DNA from: CAZDYP01 sp964509505
Lineage (GTDB): Bacteria; Chloroflexota; Anaerolineae; JACRMK01
NCBI GenBank assembly: GCA_964509505.1
Contig: CAZDYP010000016.1
Coordinates: 1 to 45,365, forward strand
Length of the DNA stretch: 45,365 bases
Direction of reading: 5' to 3'
The position numbers were made by a program, and so were the translations under genes. The notes below the pieces were generated by a model, which was not told the origin of the DNA, did not search any database, and saw only the letters and a list, made by a program, of their open reading frames with translations. Below are positions 1 to 8,873 of this stretch, one piece after another (position 1 is the stretch's first letter; each line of letters starts with the position of its first letter).

Positions 1-2213
1 TCGTCGCCGGTTTGCAGCACATGCACGGGCGCGCCTACACCCAACAAAATTGGGCCGATGGCTTGCGCGTTGCCCAGTCGCGCCAACAGTTTGTAAGCGA
101 TGTTCGCCGCTTCGAGCGAAGGGAACACCAGCACATTCGCATCCTTTACGTGGCTGAATGGATAGCGCTCATCAATGATCTCAGGCACGACTGCCGTATC
201 CGCTTGCATCTCGCCGTCCACCAACAACGACGGACGTTTGGCGCGAATGAGCTCCAGCGCACGGCGCACTTTATCCGAGTGCGGGTGGGGCGTGCTGCCA
301 AAATTCGAAAATGAGAGCAACGCCACGCGCGGCTCGAGCTCAAGATGGCACGCGAAGTCGGCGGCGAGTATGGCAATCTCCGCGAGGTCTTCGGCCGAGG
401 GGTCAATGTTGACGGTGGCATCGGTGAACAGATAGACGCGGTCATTCACGATCATGATATAGACGCCTGCGACGCGCGTCACGCCTGCGCGCGTGTGGTG
501 AATTTGCAACGCGGGACGAATCACGTCGGGATAATCATACGTCAAGCCCGACACGCACGCATCGGCGTCGCCCATTTTCACCATCAACGGGCCAAACACA
601 TTCGGCTCGCGCACGCGCTGTTGCGCTTGCTTCAAGGTGATGCCTTTGCGTTGGCGCAAGCCATAGTATGTCTGGGCGTATTCGTCTTGTCGCGTCCACT
701 CTAACGGATTGACGATTTGCGGTTTGAAGTTCAAACCTAGCTTCGCAATTTTGTCTTCGATGAGGGCAGCGCGACCAATCAAGAGCGGCACGCCAATTCC
801 TTCGTCCGCCACATGGAAAGCCGCGCGAATAATTTTGGGCTCCTCCCCTTCCGCAAAGACAATGCGCTTCTTCCACTTCGCCGTCTTCGCTTTGTTGATG
901 ATGAAATGTCGCACCTCTTGACCGCGCCCTTGCCGCAACGCCAACCGCACCCGATACTCCTCGATATCAATCAGCTTGCGCGCGACGCCTGTTTCCATCG
1001 CAGCTTTTGCTACCGCAGGCGATTCCCACAGAAGCACGCGTGGATCGAACTGCTTCGGGATGATGTAATCAGGTCCAAACTTCAAACTCTCCAAGCCATA
1101 GGCATGCAGGACGCTATCAGGCACATCTTCTTTCGCCAACGCCGCCAACGCTCGCGAAGCGGCAATCTTCATCTCGTCGTTGATGGCGCGCGCGCGCACG
1201 TCCAATGCGCCGCGAAAGATGAACGGGAAGCCTAGCGAATTGTTGATTTGGTTCGGATAGTCGCTGCGCCCTGTGCCCACAATCGCGTCGGGGCGCGCTG
1301 CGCGTGCGAGCTCATATCGGATTTCAGGGTCAGGATTTGCCATTGCCAAGATGATGGGACGCTCACCCATAGTCTTCACCATGTCAGGCGTCACCAGGTC
1401 TTTGCCCGACAAACCGATGAACACATCCGCGCCGCGCATCGCATCAGCCAGCGACCGCGCATCCGTTTCTCGCGCAAAGCGTTCCTTGTATGAGTTCATA
1501 TTGTCGGCGCGCCCTTTATAGACCACGCCCTTCGTATCCACCAGCGTCATGTGGCCGCGCTGCATGCCCAACTTCACCGCGAGCTCTGCCGACGCAATCG
1601 CGGAGGCGCCCGCGCCCAACACGACCATCTTCATTTCGTCCAGTCGCTTGCCCGTAATCTCTGCGCCGTTGAGCAGCGCCGTGCCGACGATGATCGCCGT
1701 GCCGTGCTGGTCGTCGTGGAACACGGGAATGTCCAACCTGCCCTTGAGCTGTTCTTCGATATAAAAACACTCGGGCGCTTTGATGTCTTCGAGATTGATG
1801 CCGCCAAAGGTCGGCGCAATCGCGGCGACGACGCGGATGATTTCGTCGGGATCTTTCGAGTTCACTTCGATATCGAATACATCTACGTCGGCGAATTTCT
1901 TGAACAACGCGCTTTTGCCTTCCATCACCGGTTTCGCGGCGAGTGGTCCGCGATCGCCCAAACCGAGAATGGCAGTGCCGTTGCTAATAACGGCGACGAG
2001 GTTGCCCTTCGAGGTGTATTCGTAGGCGGTGTATGGGTCCTTCTCAATTTCAAGCACAGGCACAGCGACGCCGGGAGTGTAGGCAAGGCTGAGGTCACGT
2101 TGGGTCACCAATGGCTTCGTCGGCGCAATCGAAATTTTGCCCGGCTTGCCGCGCAAACGATGATATTCGAGCGCGTCTTCACGCGTCACAGCGGTTCGTG
2201 GATTAGTAGTCAT
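1..2213 (-). CDS. maeB: NADP-dependent malic enzyme with C-terminal phosphotransacetylase-like domain (3' end outside window)
   Basis: The minus-strand frame is open from the ATG at 2211-2213 to the window edge, giving 737 residues without a stop, so the C-terminus lies outside. An AGGGAG ribosome site precedes the ATG. Malic enzyme signatures are visible: SLAYTPGVA at about 42-50, FHDDQHGTA at 165-173 and the nucleotide-binding GAGASAIA at 200-207. From about residue 448 the protein turns into a phosphotransacetylase-like domain (KKRIVFAEGEEPKIIRAA). Family knowledge: MaeB decarboxylates malate to pyruvate with NADP, and the fused Pta-like domain is usually regulatory and inactive. The family is about 750-770 residues long, so only a short tail is missing. 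It would feed pyruvate to the NifJ encoded 2 kb away. The family call is firm; cofactor preference is not proven by sequence. Confidence 0.95.
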   Translation of the reverse strand, partial: MTTNPRTAVTREDALEYHRLRGKPGKISIAPTKPLVTQRDLSLAYTPGVAVPVLEIEKDPYTAYEYTSKGNLVAVISNGTAILGLGDRGPLAAKPVMEGKSALFKKFADVDVFDIEVNSKDPDEIIRVVAAIAPTFGGINLEDIKAPECFYIEEQLKGRLDIPVFHDDQHGTAIIVGTALLNGAEITGKRLDEMKMVVLGAGASAIASAELAVKLGMQRGHMTLVDTKGVVYKGRADNMNSYKERFARETDARSLADAMRGADVFIGLSGKDLVTPDMVKTMGERPIILAMANPDPEIRYELARAARPDAIVGTGRSDYPNQINNSLGFPFIFRGALDVRARAINDEMKIAASRALAALAKEDVPDSVLHAYGLESLKFGPDYIIPKQFDPRVLLWESPAVAKAAMETGVARKLIDIEEYRVRLALRQGRGQEVRHFIINKAKTAKWKKRIVFAEGEEPKIIRAAFHVADEGIGVPLLIGRAALIEDKIAKLGLNFKPQIVNPLEWTRQDEYAQTYYGLRQRKGITLKQAQQRVREPNVFGPLMVKMGDADACVSGLTYDYPDVIRPALQIHHTRAGVTRVAGVYIMIVNDRVYLFTDATVNIDPSAEDLAEIAILAADFACHLELEPRVALLSFSNFGSTPHPHSDKVRRALELIRAKRPSLLVDGEMQADTAVVPEIIDERYPFSHVKDANVLVFPSLEAANIAYKLLARLGNAQAIGPILLGVGAPVHVLQTGD

Positions 2214-2585
2214 GGCATCTCCCTAAAACAAAAATAGGCTGCGTAGCTGCGCGCGACGACACGCAGCTTGTGGCTTCGCAGCGATTGAATTTTGCATGCG
2301 CCTGTGTGCCGTTATTTTCACGCAATGACGCAGCGCGTTAGGATTGACGGCGCACACATGATGATAAACACGGTTCACAGCAGAAGGATTCGCCGCGCCA
2401 ATTTTGTTGACGACGACTTGACCACTGAATTGGCGCACGTCTGATATTCACAGCACCGTTCATGTCCAGGAAAAGCGCGCCGCATGGGGTCGGTCGTCGG
2501 CGTCATCGCGGAATTTGCTCCGCTATGGTTGTTGCGCAATCGTGAGTAAAATAGTTGCCAGCTGATTTTTACGGAGGTATAAGTG
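2214..2585. other. Divergent intergenic region between maeB and the adenosine-specific kinase family gene
   Basis: This 372-bp spacer must hold both divergent promoters. I see no gene in it. A weak candidate promoter for the rightward gene is TTGACC at 2418-2423 with GATATT at 2443-2448, spacing 19. GGAGG at 2573-2577 is the rightward ribosome site. No DosR-like palindrome was found here, unlike in the nifJ and doxX control regions. Confidence 0.4.
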
Positions 2586-3074
2586 ATGGAGCTCACAACG
2601 GTTGCTATCAAAAAACCCGACGCCATCAACTTCATTCTTGGTCAGACCCATTTCATCAAGTCGGTCGAAGATTTGCACGAGGCGCTGGTCAACGCCGTGC
2701 CCGGCATCAAGTTCGGTCTCGCGTTTTGCGAGGCGTCGGGCAAGTGCCTCATTCGTTGGAGCGGTAACGACGAGACGATGTTGGAGTTGGCGAAGCAGAA
2801 CGCGCTAACATTATCGGTAGGGCACAGCTTCATCATCTTCCTCGCCGAGGGCTTCTATCCCATCAACGTCTTGAATGCGATCAAGCAAGTGCCAGAGGTA
2901 TGCCATATCTTTTGCGCGACGGCGAACCCCACGCAAGTCGTCATCGCCGAAACGGACCAAGGACGCGGCATCATGGGCGTTGTGGATGGGTTTAAGTCGA
3001 AGGGGATTGAAGATAATGAGGGGATCCAATGGCGCAAAGGGTTCTTGCGGATGATTGGATATAAACTCTCGTAA
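2586..3074 (+). CDS. Adenosine-specific kinase family protein (DUF355/Adenosine_kin)
   Basis: The product is 162 residues from the ATG at 2586, eight bases after GGAGG; a GTG at 2583 in the same frame is the alternative start. The sequence matches the small alpha/beta family named from the archaeal PAE2307 structure. It begins MELTTVAIKKP, has a conserved central stretch (GIKFGLAFCEASGKCLIRW) and a glycine-rich C-terminal segment (DQGRGIMGVVDG). Members bind adenosine or AMP and have been proposed to be adenosine-specific kinases, but the physiological role is poorly established. It is transcribed divergently from maeB and convergently with the DHOD-like gene, so it is probably monocistronic. 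Confidence 0.85.
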   Translation: MELTTVAIKKPDAINFILGQTHFIKSVEDLHEALVNAVPGIKFGLAFCEASGKCLIRWSGNDETMLELAKQNALTLSVGHSFIIFLAEGFYPINVLNAIKQVPEVCHIFCATANPTQVVIAETDQGRGIMGVVDGFKSKGIEDNEGIQWRKGFLRMIGYKLS

Positions 3075-3221
3075 AGAATTCTCCTCACCTCATTGACCGC
3101 TACAAACAGGCAAGCCGTGGCTCGTCTTGCTGTTATGCGTCACGCTGCTAATGCGCGGGCGTCAGCCATGCCATGTGCTTCAACCACTTCCTCGAGCATA
3201 CGCGCCCAGCATAGTTCTTCA

Positions 3222-4232
3222 TCAGGATTGATGATGATTGACCTCATACGATTGCAAGACGCGCATGTAATTCGCGCGCTCAAAGGCGGCGGGATTGCGC
3301 ACGGCGCGCTGGCTCATGCTGCCGCGCATCTGACGAATGGACTCATAATCGTGTTCTTCCATCCACTGGCGTAGGTTTTTCAAAACGGCTGTGAGCTGGT
3401 CAATGCCAGACTGTAATAACGCCGAGGTCATCATCGCCACGTTTGCGCCCGCCATCATGCACTTGAGCACATCGGTCGCGTTATGCACCCCACCCGTCAC
3501 CGCAAAGTCAATAGGCACAACGCCGTACAACATCGCCACCCAACGCAAGCGCGGCAACAACTCTTCGGAGCGACTCAAGTGAATGTGCGGCACAACCTCT
3601 AATGCTTCTAAATCGAAATCGGGCTGATAGAACCGATTGAATATAACCAAGCCATCCACGCCCATTTGCGCGAAGCGCTGCGCCATGTTCGCAAACGCCG
3701 TGAAGTAATGTCCAACTTTGATGGCGACAGGTATCTTCACACTGCGCGTCACCTCATGCGCGAGATCAAGATACATCTGCTCCACTTCGTCGCTATTCTG
3801 CGTTGGGTCGGCGGCGATGTAATACACGTTCAGTTCGAGCGCATCGGCGCCCGCGTCCTGCATATAGCGCGCGTAGCGCAGCCACCCTCCCATCGAAACG
3901 CCGTTCAAGCTCGCAATGACGGGAATGTTGACGGCTTGCTTGACCTTGCGAATGTGTTCCAGATAGCCGTCGGCGCCCATGTTGTAATCGTGCAGGTCGG
4001 GAAAATACGTGAGCGCTTCGGCGAAACTGTGCGTGCCATAACTCAAATAATGATCGAGCGCGTTGCTTTCACGAATGATTTGCTCCTCGAACAACGAATA
4101 TAACACAACCGCCGCCGCGCCCGCATCCTCCATGCGCTTGATGTTGTCCACCTCGTGCATCAACGGCGACGCTGACGGCACGACAGGGTTCTTCAGTTTC
4201 AGACCGAGATAGGTGGTGGATAGGTCTATCAT
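3222..4232 (-). CDS. Dihydroorotate dehydrogenase-like FMN protein (nifJ-linked type)
   Basis: A 336-residue TIM-barrel flavoprotein of the DHOD-like class. It opens with MIDLSTTYLGLKLKNPVVPS, and has conserved strand ends VIASLNGVS, ALELNVYY, VAIKVGHYF, DGLVIFNRF and DFAVTGGVH that would bind FMN and the substrate. Members of this subfamily often sit beside pyruvate:ferredoxin oxidoreductase, as here, where it follows nifJ on the same strand after 70 bp. It is therefore probably not the pyrimidine-pathway enzyme but a redox partner or unknown oxidoreductase; that part is inference. The 70-bp gap contains repeated GTGAAACGT/ACGTTTCAC words. The annotated start matches the family's N-terminus. 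Confidence 0.88.
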   Translation of the reverse strand: MIDLSTTYLGLKLKNPVVPSASPLMHEVDNIKRMEDAGAAAVVLYSLFEEQIIRESNALDHYLSYGTHSFAEALTYFPDLHDYNMGADGYLEHIRKVKQAVNIPVIASLNGVSMGGWLRYARYMQDAGADALELNVYYIAADPTQNSDEVEQMYLDLAHEVTRSVKIPVAIKVGHYFTAFANMAQRFAQMGVDGLVIFNRFYQPDFDLEALEVVPHIHLSRSEELLPRLRWVAMLYGVVPIDFAVTGGVHNATDVLKCMMAGANVAMMTSALLQSGIDQLTAVLKNLRQWMEEHDYESIRQMRGSMSQRAVRNPAAFERANYMRVLQSYEVNHHQS

Positions 4233-4302
4233 AGAATGAACGCCTCCTTGTCGAAACGTGAAACGTCAATCGTGAAACATGAAAGCGCGCTAGCTCAGAC
4301 CG

Positions 4303-7300
4303 TCACGCCTCACGTTTCACATTCATCGTTGCCAGCTGCTCATAGAAATTCCAACGAGCCTTCACATCCTCTTGCGCTTGCTTCAGCAGCTGCTCTGCCG
4401 CTTCCTTGTTGCTTTGCAGCAGCATCGTGTAGCGCACCTCGTTGTTGACGTACTTCGACAACGCAAGGCTCGGCGGCTTCGAATCCAACTCCAGTGGGTT
4501 CTTGCCTTCGCGCGCGCGCGCAGGATTGTAACGGAACAGGGGCCAGTAACCTGAATGCACCGCGAGTTTCTGCTGCTCCAATCCACGCGCGATATCGTAG
4601 CCATGCAGAATGCAATGACTGTAAGCGATGATGAGCGATGGCCCATCGTAGGCTTCCGCTTCCAGCATGGCTTTGATGGTTTGCGAATCGTGCGCGCCCA
4701 TCGCCACACGCGCCACGTAGATGTTGCCGTATGTTATCGCTAGGAGCGCGAGGTCTTTCTTCGCCAATGGCTTGCCGCTCGCCGCAAACTTCGCCACCGC
4801 GCCGCGCGGCGTCGCCTTGCTCATTTGCCCGCCCGTGTTGGAATACACTTCGGTATCTAATACCAGCACGTTCACCTTGCGCCCTGACGCCAGCACATGA
4901 TCGAGTCCACCATAACCGATGTCATACGCCCACCCATCGCCGCCAACAATCCACACGGTTTTCTTCACAAACACATCGGCAAGGCTCAACAAGTCACGCG
5001 CGGCATTGATGCGCCCATTCGCTATCGTAGCCTCATTGATGTAGGCTTGCAATTTTTCCTTCAACACCGCCACACGTTTGCGTTGCGCCATCACGCCGGC
5101 TTCAGTGGATTGGTCGGCGTTGAGTAACATCTTCAGTGTGTCCTCACTCAACAACTCGGCGAATTGCGGCGCCAGCTCGCGCGCATATTCGAGCTGTTTG
5201 TCGAGCGTGAGACGGAAACCCAAGCCGAACTCGGCGTTGTCCTCAAAGAGCGAGTTCGACCATGCGGGGCCGCGTCCTTCTTTATTGAACGTCCACGGTG
5301 TGGTCGGCAAATTGCCGCCGTAAATCGAAGAGCAACCCGTCGCATTCGCCACGAACAAGCGATCACCAAATAGTTGCGTGAGCAAGCGAAGGTATGGCGT
5401 CTCGCCACACCCCGCGCACGCGCCCGAAAATTCGAACAAGGGTTGCAACAATTGCGTGTCTTTGACCTGTTGCAGATTGATCACGCGCCTGTCTATTTCA
5501 GGCAGCTGCAGGAAGAAATTCCAATTTTCATTTTCCTGCGCGCGGATGGGCGGCTGCGGCAGCATGTTGATGGCTCTGAGTCGCACCTCGCTCTTGTTCT
5601 TCACAGGACACACCTCAACGCAGAGCGCACAGCCCGTGCAATCTTCGGGCGACACTTGCAGCGAGTAACGTTGCCCCTCGAATTCTTTCCAGCGCGCGGG
5701 CGCACTCTTGAAGCTGGGCGGCGCGCCCTCCAACGCCTCCGCCTCGTACACCTTCGCGCGAATCACCGCATGAGGACACACCAACACGCACTTGCCACAC
5801 TGAATGCAAATCTTTTCGTCCCACACGGGAATTTCGAGCGCGAGGTTGCGCTTCTCCCATTGCGCCGTGCCGCTGGGATACGTGCCATCGGCAGGCAACT
5901 GGCTCACGGGCAACTCGTCGCCACGGCCCGCAATCATCAGCGCCGTCACGTCTTGCACAAACTTGGGCGCGGCAAACGGCACGGGTGGGCGCATCGTGGG
6001 CGCATCGCTCTGCACGGTCTTGCCGTCGAGTTTCACCTCATAGAGATTGGCGAGTGTGCCGTCCACCGCATCCCAATTTTTCTTGACCACCGCTTCGCCG
6101 CGCTTGCCATACGTTTTCTCAATCGAATGCTTGATAGCGTGAATCGCTTCGGCTTGCGGCAAGACCCCACTAATCGCAAAGAAGCACGTCTGCATCACTG
6201 TATTGATACGATTGCCCATGCCGTTCTCCCGCGCGACCTTATAGCCATCAATGATGTAGAAACGCAACTGCTTATCGAGTATTTGCTGTTGCGCTTCGCG
6301 CGGCAAATGTTCCCAGACTTCATCAGGACTGTAAGGGCTGTTCAACAGAAACACGGCGCGCTGCTCTGCTGCTTGCAGCATATCGAACCGTTCGAGAAAG
6401 TGGAATTGATGACACGCGACAAAGTTCGCGGAGCGAATCAGATACGACGAATGAATGGGGCGGGGCCCGAAGCGCAGATGTGAAATGGTCATCGCGCCCG
6501 ATTTCTTCGAGTCATAGACAAAGTAACCTTGCGCGTAAAAATTGGTTTCCTCGCCGATAATCTTGATAGAGTTTTTGTTCGCGCCCACCGTGCCATCGGC
6601 GCCGAGTCCATAGAACAACGCGCGCACTGTCTCTTGGCTTTCGGTTGAGAAGGTGGGGTCGAAGGCAAGGCTGGTGTGCGTCACGTCGTCGTGGATGCCG
6701 ATGGTGAAATGGTTTTTCGGCTGCGGTGTCGCCATCTCATCATAGATGCCTTTGACCATCGCAGGCGTAAACTCTTTCGAGGCAAGCCCATAGCGCCCAC
6801 CGATGATGGACGGGAGACGGCGGACGGCGGACGGAGATGTTTCCGTCTCCCGTCTCCCGTCTCCTGCCCAATGCTCATGGAGCGCTGCCACCACGTCCAA
6901 ATACAACGGCTCGCCCGCGCTGCCGGGCTCTTTCGTGCGGTCCAGCGCCGCGATCACTTTGGTCGTGGCAGGCAATGCTTTCACTAGCGCCGCGCCGTCG
7001 AACGGACGATAGAGGCGCACCTTCAACACGCCAACCTTCTCACCATGCGCGTTCAAATACTCGACAGTCTCGTGCGCGACCTCCGCGCCCGAGCCCATCA
7101 CGACGATGACACGCTCGGCGTCGGGCGCGCCCACGTAATCGAAGAGATGATATTGGCGTCCAACCCGTTGGGCGAGCTCGTCCATCGCCTCTTGCACGAT
7201 GTGTGGCGTCGCCAGATAGTATGGGTTGACGGTCTCACGTCCTTGAAAATACACGTCGGGGTTTTGGGCTGTGCCGCGCATGAAGGGATGATCGGGTGAG

Positions 7301-7923
7301 AGCCCACGCGCCCGATGCGCTCGCACGAGCTCGTCGTTGATGAGCGCGCGAATATCCTCTGGCTCAAGCGGTTCGATCTTCATCACTTCATGCGAGGTGC
7401 GAAAACCATCGAAGAAGTGCATGAACGGCACACGCGCTTTCAAGGCGCTGGCGTGCGCGATAAGCGCGAAATCGCTGGCTTCCTGCACCGAGCTCGCGCA
7501 CAGCATCGCAAAGCCTGTCGCGCGCGCCGCCATCACATCGCTATGGTCGCCAAAAATCGAAAGTCCTTGTACCGCCAATGAGCGCGCGCTGACGTGGAAC
7601 ACGGTCGAGGTCAGCTCGCCTGCAATCTTGTACATGTTCGGAATCATCAAGAGCAAGCCCTGACTCGCCGTGAAGGTCGTCGTGAGTGCGCCCGTTTGCA
7701 ATGCGCCATGCACCGCGCCCGCCGCGCCCCCCTCGCTCTGCATCTCGACCACCAACGGCGTCGTCCCCCAGATATTCTTGCGCCCTTTTGCCGACCATTC
7801 ATCCGCCCATTCACCCATCGGTGAGGAGGGGGTGATCGGATAGATGGCGATGACTTCGCTCACCGCATGGGCAACTGTTGCCACCGCTTCATTGGCATCC
7901 AACGTGACCATTGGATGTGACAT
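4303..7923 (-). CDS. nifJ: Pyruvate:ferredoxin (flavodoxin) oxidoreductase, single-chain
   Basis: A 1206-residue homodimer-type PFOR that converts pyruvate and CoA to acetyl-CoA, CO2 and reduced ferredoxin. Start: the ATG at 7921-7923 has an ideal AGGGGAGG site; the open frame runs to 8067 but the extra 48 codons lack family similarity. Visible in order: pyrimidine domain (YPITPSSPMGEWADEW, 28-43), gamma domain, EKR linker (690-692), two 4Fe-4S motifs (Cys 706/709/712/716 and 762/765/768/772), proximal-cluster cysteines 836, 839 and 864, and the thiamine diphosphate site GDGWAYDIG with VYSNTGGQ (995-1034). Residues 354-372 are a low-complexity insertion encoded by an inverted repeat. A DosR-like box lies upstream, and the DHOD-like gene follows as a likely operon partner. 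Confidence 0.97.
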   Translation of the reverse strand: MSHPMVTLDANEAVATVAHAVSEVIAIYPITPSSPMGEWADEWSAKGRKNIWGTTPLVVEMQSEGGAAGAVHGALQTGALTTTFTASQGLLLMIPNMYKIAGELTSTVFHVSARSLAVQGLSIFGDHSDVMAARATGFAMLCASSVQEASDFALIAHASALKARVPFMHFFDGFRTSHEVMKIEPLEPEDIRALINDELVRAHRARGLSPDHPFMRGTAQNPDVYFQGRETVNPYYLATPHIVQEAMDELAQRVGRQYHLFDYVGAPDAERVIVVMGSGAEVAHETVEYLNAHGEKVGVLKVRLYRPFDGAALVKALPATTKVIAALDRTKEPGSAGEPLYLDVVAALHEHWAGDGRRETETSPSAVRRLPSIIGGRYGLASKEFTPAMVKGIYDEMATPQPKNHFTIGIHDDVTHTSLAFDPTFSTESQETVRALFYGLGADGTVGANKNSIKIIGEETNFYAQGYFVYDSKKSGAMTISHLRFGPRPIHSSYLIRSANFVACHQFHFLERFDMLQAAEQRAVFLLNSPYSPDEVWEHLPREAQQQILDKQLRFYIIDGYKVARENGMGNRINTVMQTCFFAISGVLPQAEAIHAIKHSIEKTYGKRGEAVVKKNWDAVDGTLANLYEVKLDGKTVQSDAPTMRPPVPFAAPKFVQDVTALMIAGRGDELPVSQLPADGTYPSGTAQWEKRNLALEIPVWDEKICIQCGKCVLVCPHAVIRAKVYEAEALEGAPPSFKSAPARWKEFEGQRYSLQVSPEDCTGCALCVEVCPVKNKSEVRLRAINMLPQPPIRAQENENWNFFLQLPEIDRRVINLQQVKDTQLLQPLFEFSGACAGCGETPYLRLLTQLFGDRLFVANATGCSSIYGGNLPTTPWTFNKEGRGPAWSNSLFEDNAEFGLGFRLTLDKQLEYARELAPQFAELLSEDTLKMLLNADQSTEAGVMAQRKRVAVLKEKLQAYINEATIANGRINAARDLLSLADVFVKKTVWIVGGDGWAYDIGYGGLDHVLASGRKVNVLVLDTEVYSNTGGQMSKATPRGAVAKFAASGKPLAKKDLALLAITYGNIYVARVAMGAHDSQTIKAMLEAEAYDGPSLIIAYSHCILHGYDIARGLEQQKLAVHSGYWPLFRYNPARAREGKNPLELDSKPPSLALSKYVNNEVRYTMLLQSNKEAAEQLLKQAQEDVKARWNFYEQLATMNVKREA
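6808..6864. repeat. Inverted low-complexity repeat inserted inside nifJ
   Basis: GGACGGGAGACGG at 6808-6820 faces CCGTCTCCCGTCT at 6843-6855 (12 of 13 paired), with extra copies of the GGACGGC and CCCGTCT words in between and after. It encodes NifJ residues about 354-372 (arginine, threonine and serine rich) immediately before the conserved GGRYGL stretch and keeps the frame. Confidence 0.7.
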
Positions 7924-7956
7924 GTATGCCTCCCCTAAGCAGAAATCTCTCCGTTC

Positions 7957-7999
7957 ATTGTCGCAGACTGAGCGCGAAGATAGTAGGGGCAATTGTCCC
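7957..7999 (-). promoter_or_regulatory. Candidate nifJ promoter with DosR-like box
   Basis: A 14-bp near-palindrome GGGGCAATTGTCCC (7986-7999) has the GGGRC-N4-GTCCC form of the mycobacterial DosR box. On the minus strand a -10-like GACAAT (7962 down to 7957) starts 30.5 nt from the box centre. That puts the start site near 7950 and the box at about -42, over the -35 region, typical for an activator. The leader to the nifJ ATG would be about 27 nt. No good -35 hexamer is seen, which fits activator dependence. The assignment is inference. Confidence 0.5.
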
Positions 8000-8033
8000 C
8001 TCTTTGTTGTGTCGTTTGTCATATCGAGCCGAT

Positions 8034-8171
8034 GTAGGACCAGTTGGCAACTGACCCGCATGGACAAGTTAAAAACTGGTCCTACCCAACCTTGTGCGAC
8101 ACTCTCTCATCGAGCCGAGGTAGGACCAGTTGGCAACTGACCCGCATGGACAAGTTAAAAACTGGTCCTAC
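8034..8171. repeat. Two tandem 52-bp palindromic elements (86-bp period)
   Basis: GTAGGACCAGTT (8034-8045 and 8120-8131) pairs perfectly with AACTGGTCCTAC (8074-8085 and 8160-8171). Each unit also holds the inner palindrome CAGTTGGCAACTG. The two copies are nearly identical over about 70 bp. They are followed by three short repeats of CCTACCAAACCTTGT-like words up to about 8213. They fill the divergent nifJ/usp control region. Confidence 0.85.
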
Positions 8172-8228
8172 CAAACCTGGTCCTACCAAACCTTGTCCTA
8201 CCAAACCTTGTCCGACACCCTCCTAGAG

Positions 8229-8288
8229 GGGGCAAATGTCCCTTCAACAAAATGACATTTGACAAGTGTCAGCGCGGCAAGGCTATGT
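8229..8288 (+). promoter_or_regulatory. DosR-like boxes and candidate usp promoter
   Basis: GGGGCAAATGTCCC at 8229-8242 is a full GGGRC-N4-GTCCC box. A second, weaker palindrome TGACAAGTGTCA lies at 8260-8271. The second overlaps a consensus -35 TTGACA (8259-8264). A poor -10 candidate, CTATGT, is at 8283-8288 (spacing 18). The usp ATG is at 8359 with GGGAGG at 8347-8352, leaving a leader of about 60-70 nt. Box presence is clear; promoter assignment is tentative. Confidence 0.45.
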
Positions 8289-8358
8289 CATACTGCAAGC
8301 ACAGTCTTATCGGTATTAGCTGAACAAAAATTTTCACTCAAGCGAGGGAGGTTTTGCG

Positions 8359-8865
8359 ATGAGCAAAGCGAAAGTGTTGATTCCATTAGATGGCTCCAAT
8401 TTCAGTCGTCAAATTCTGCCGCATGTTACCCGTTTCTTTCCCAGCCAGCAATGCGAGCTGGTGTTGGTGCGCGTCACGCCCCATCCGAGTGGCAACGTCG
8501 GGCTGCCGCCGCGCGCGATTGAGATGGGCGTGCCGATGTACGAATCGGAGCGCGATGCGAATTTAGCTGCGCATCCGATCTATGCCAGCCAAGAAATAGA
8601 GAGCCAGATGGCCACGTTGCAGAACGAATTGCGCGTCGAAGCTGTCAAGCTCGAAGAAGCGGGCTACCGAGTCACATCGAACATTCGCTTTGGCGACCCT
8701 GCCCAAGAAATTGTCGCCGCTGCCGCTGAAGCAAACGCGGACCTGATCGCGATGACGACGCACGGGCGCTCTGGTCTGACTCGCGTCCTTTTCGGCAGCG
8801 TCGCCGAGCAGGTGATGCGTCACGCGCGGGTTCCTGTGATGATCGTGCGGCCGGTAGAAGTTTGA
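8359..8865 (+). CDS. Universal stress protein (UspA family)
   Basis: A 168-residue single-domain Usp. It starts MSKAKVLIPLDGS, the usual first strand with the nucleotide-contacting Asp, and ends with the ATP-loop region THG-9x-GS (THGRSGLTRVLFGS) followed by VAEQVMRHARVPVMIV. The first glycine of the classical G-2x-G-9x-G(S/T) motif is Thr here, as in many ATP-type homologues, so ATP binding is likely but unproven. The start has a GGGAGG site. The CoA-transferase gene begins eight bases after its stop, so the two probably form an operon. Usp genes are typical members of hypoxia and dormancy regulons, which fits the upstream DosR-like boxes. Confidence 0.93.
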   Translation: MSKAKVLIPLDGSNFSRQILPHVTRFFPSQQCELVLVRVTPHPSGNVGLPPRAIEMGVPMYESERDANLAAHPIYASQEIESQMATLQNELRVEAVKLEEAGYRVTSNIRFGDPAQEIVAAAAEANADLIAMTTHGRSGLTRVLFGSVAEQVMRHARVPVMIVRPVEV

Positions 8866-8873
8866 GCGCAACC

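Noticed and set aside
3140..3247. 35-codon minus-strand frame (MRSIIINPDEELCWARML...) overlapping the end of the DHOD-like gene
   Set aside because: The amino acid composition looks protein-like, but it is too short, lacks a ribosome site and matches no family I know. Not enough to call a gene.
5374..6483. Long plus-strand frame opposite nifJ (369 codons)
   Set aside because: Shadow of the high-GC nifJ codons; arginine/histidine-rich translation without family features.
7924..8067. 48-codon upstream extension of nifJ
   Set aside because: It would contain the promoter, the DosR-like box and part of the repeat array, and lacks similarity to PFOR; the ATG at 7923 has an ideal ribosome site.
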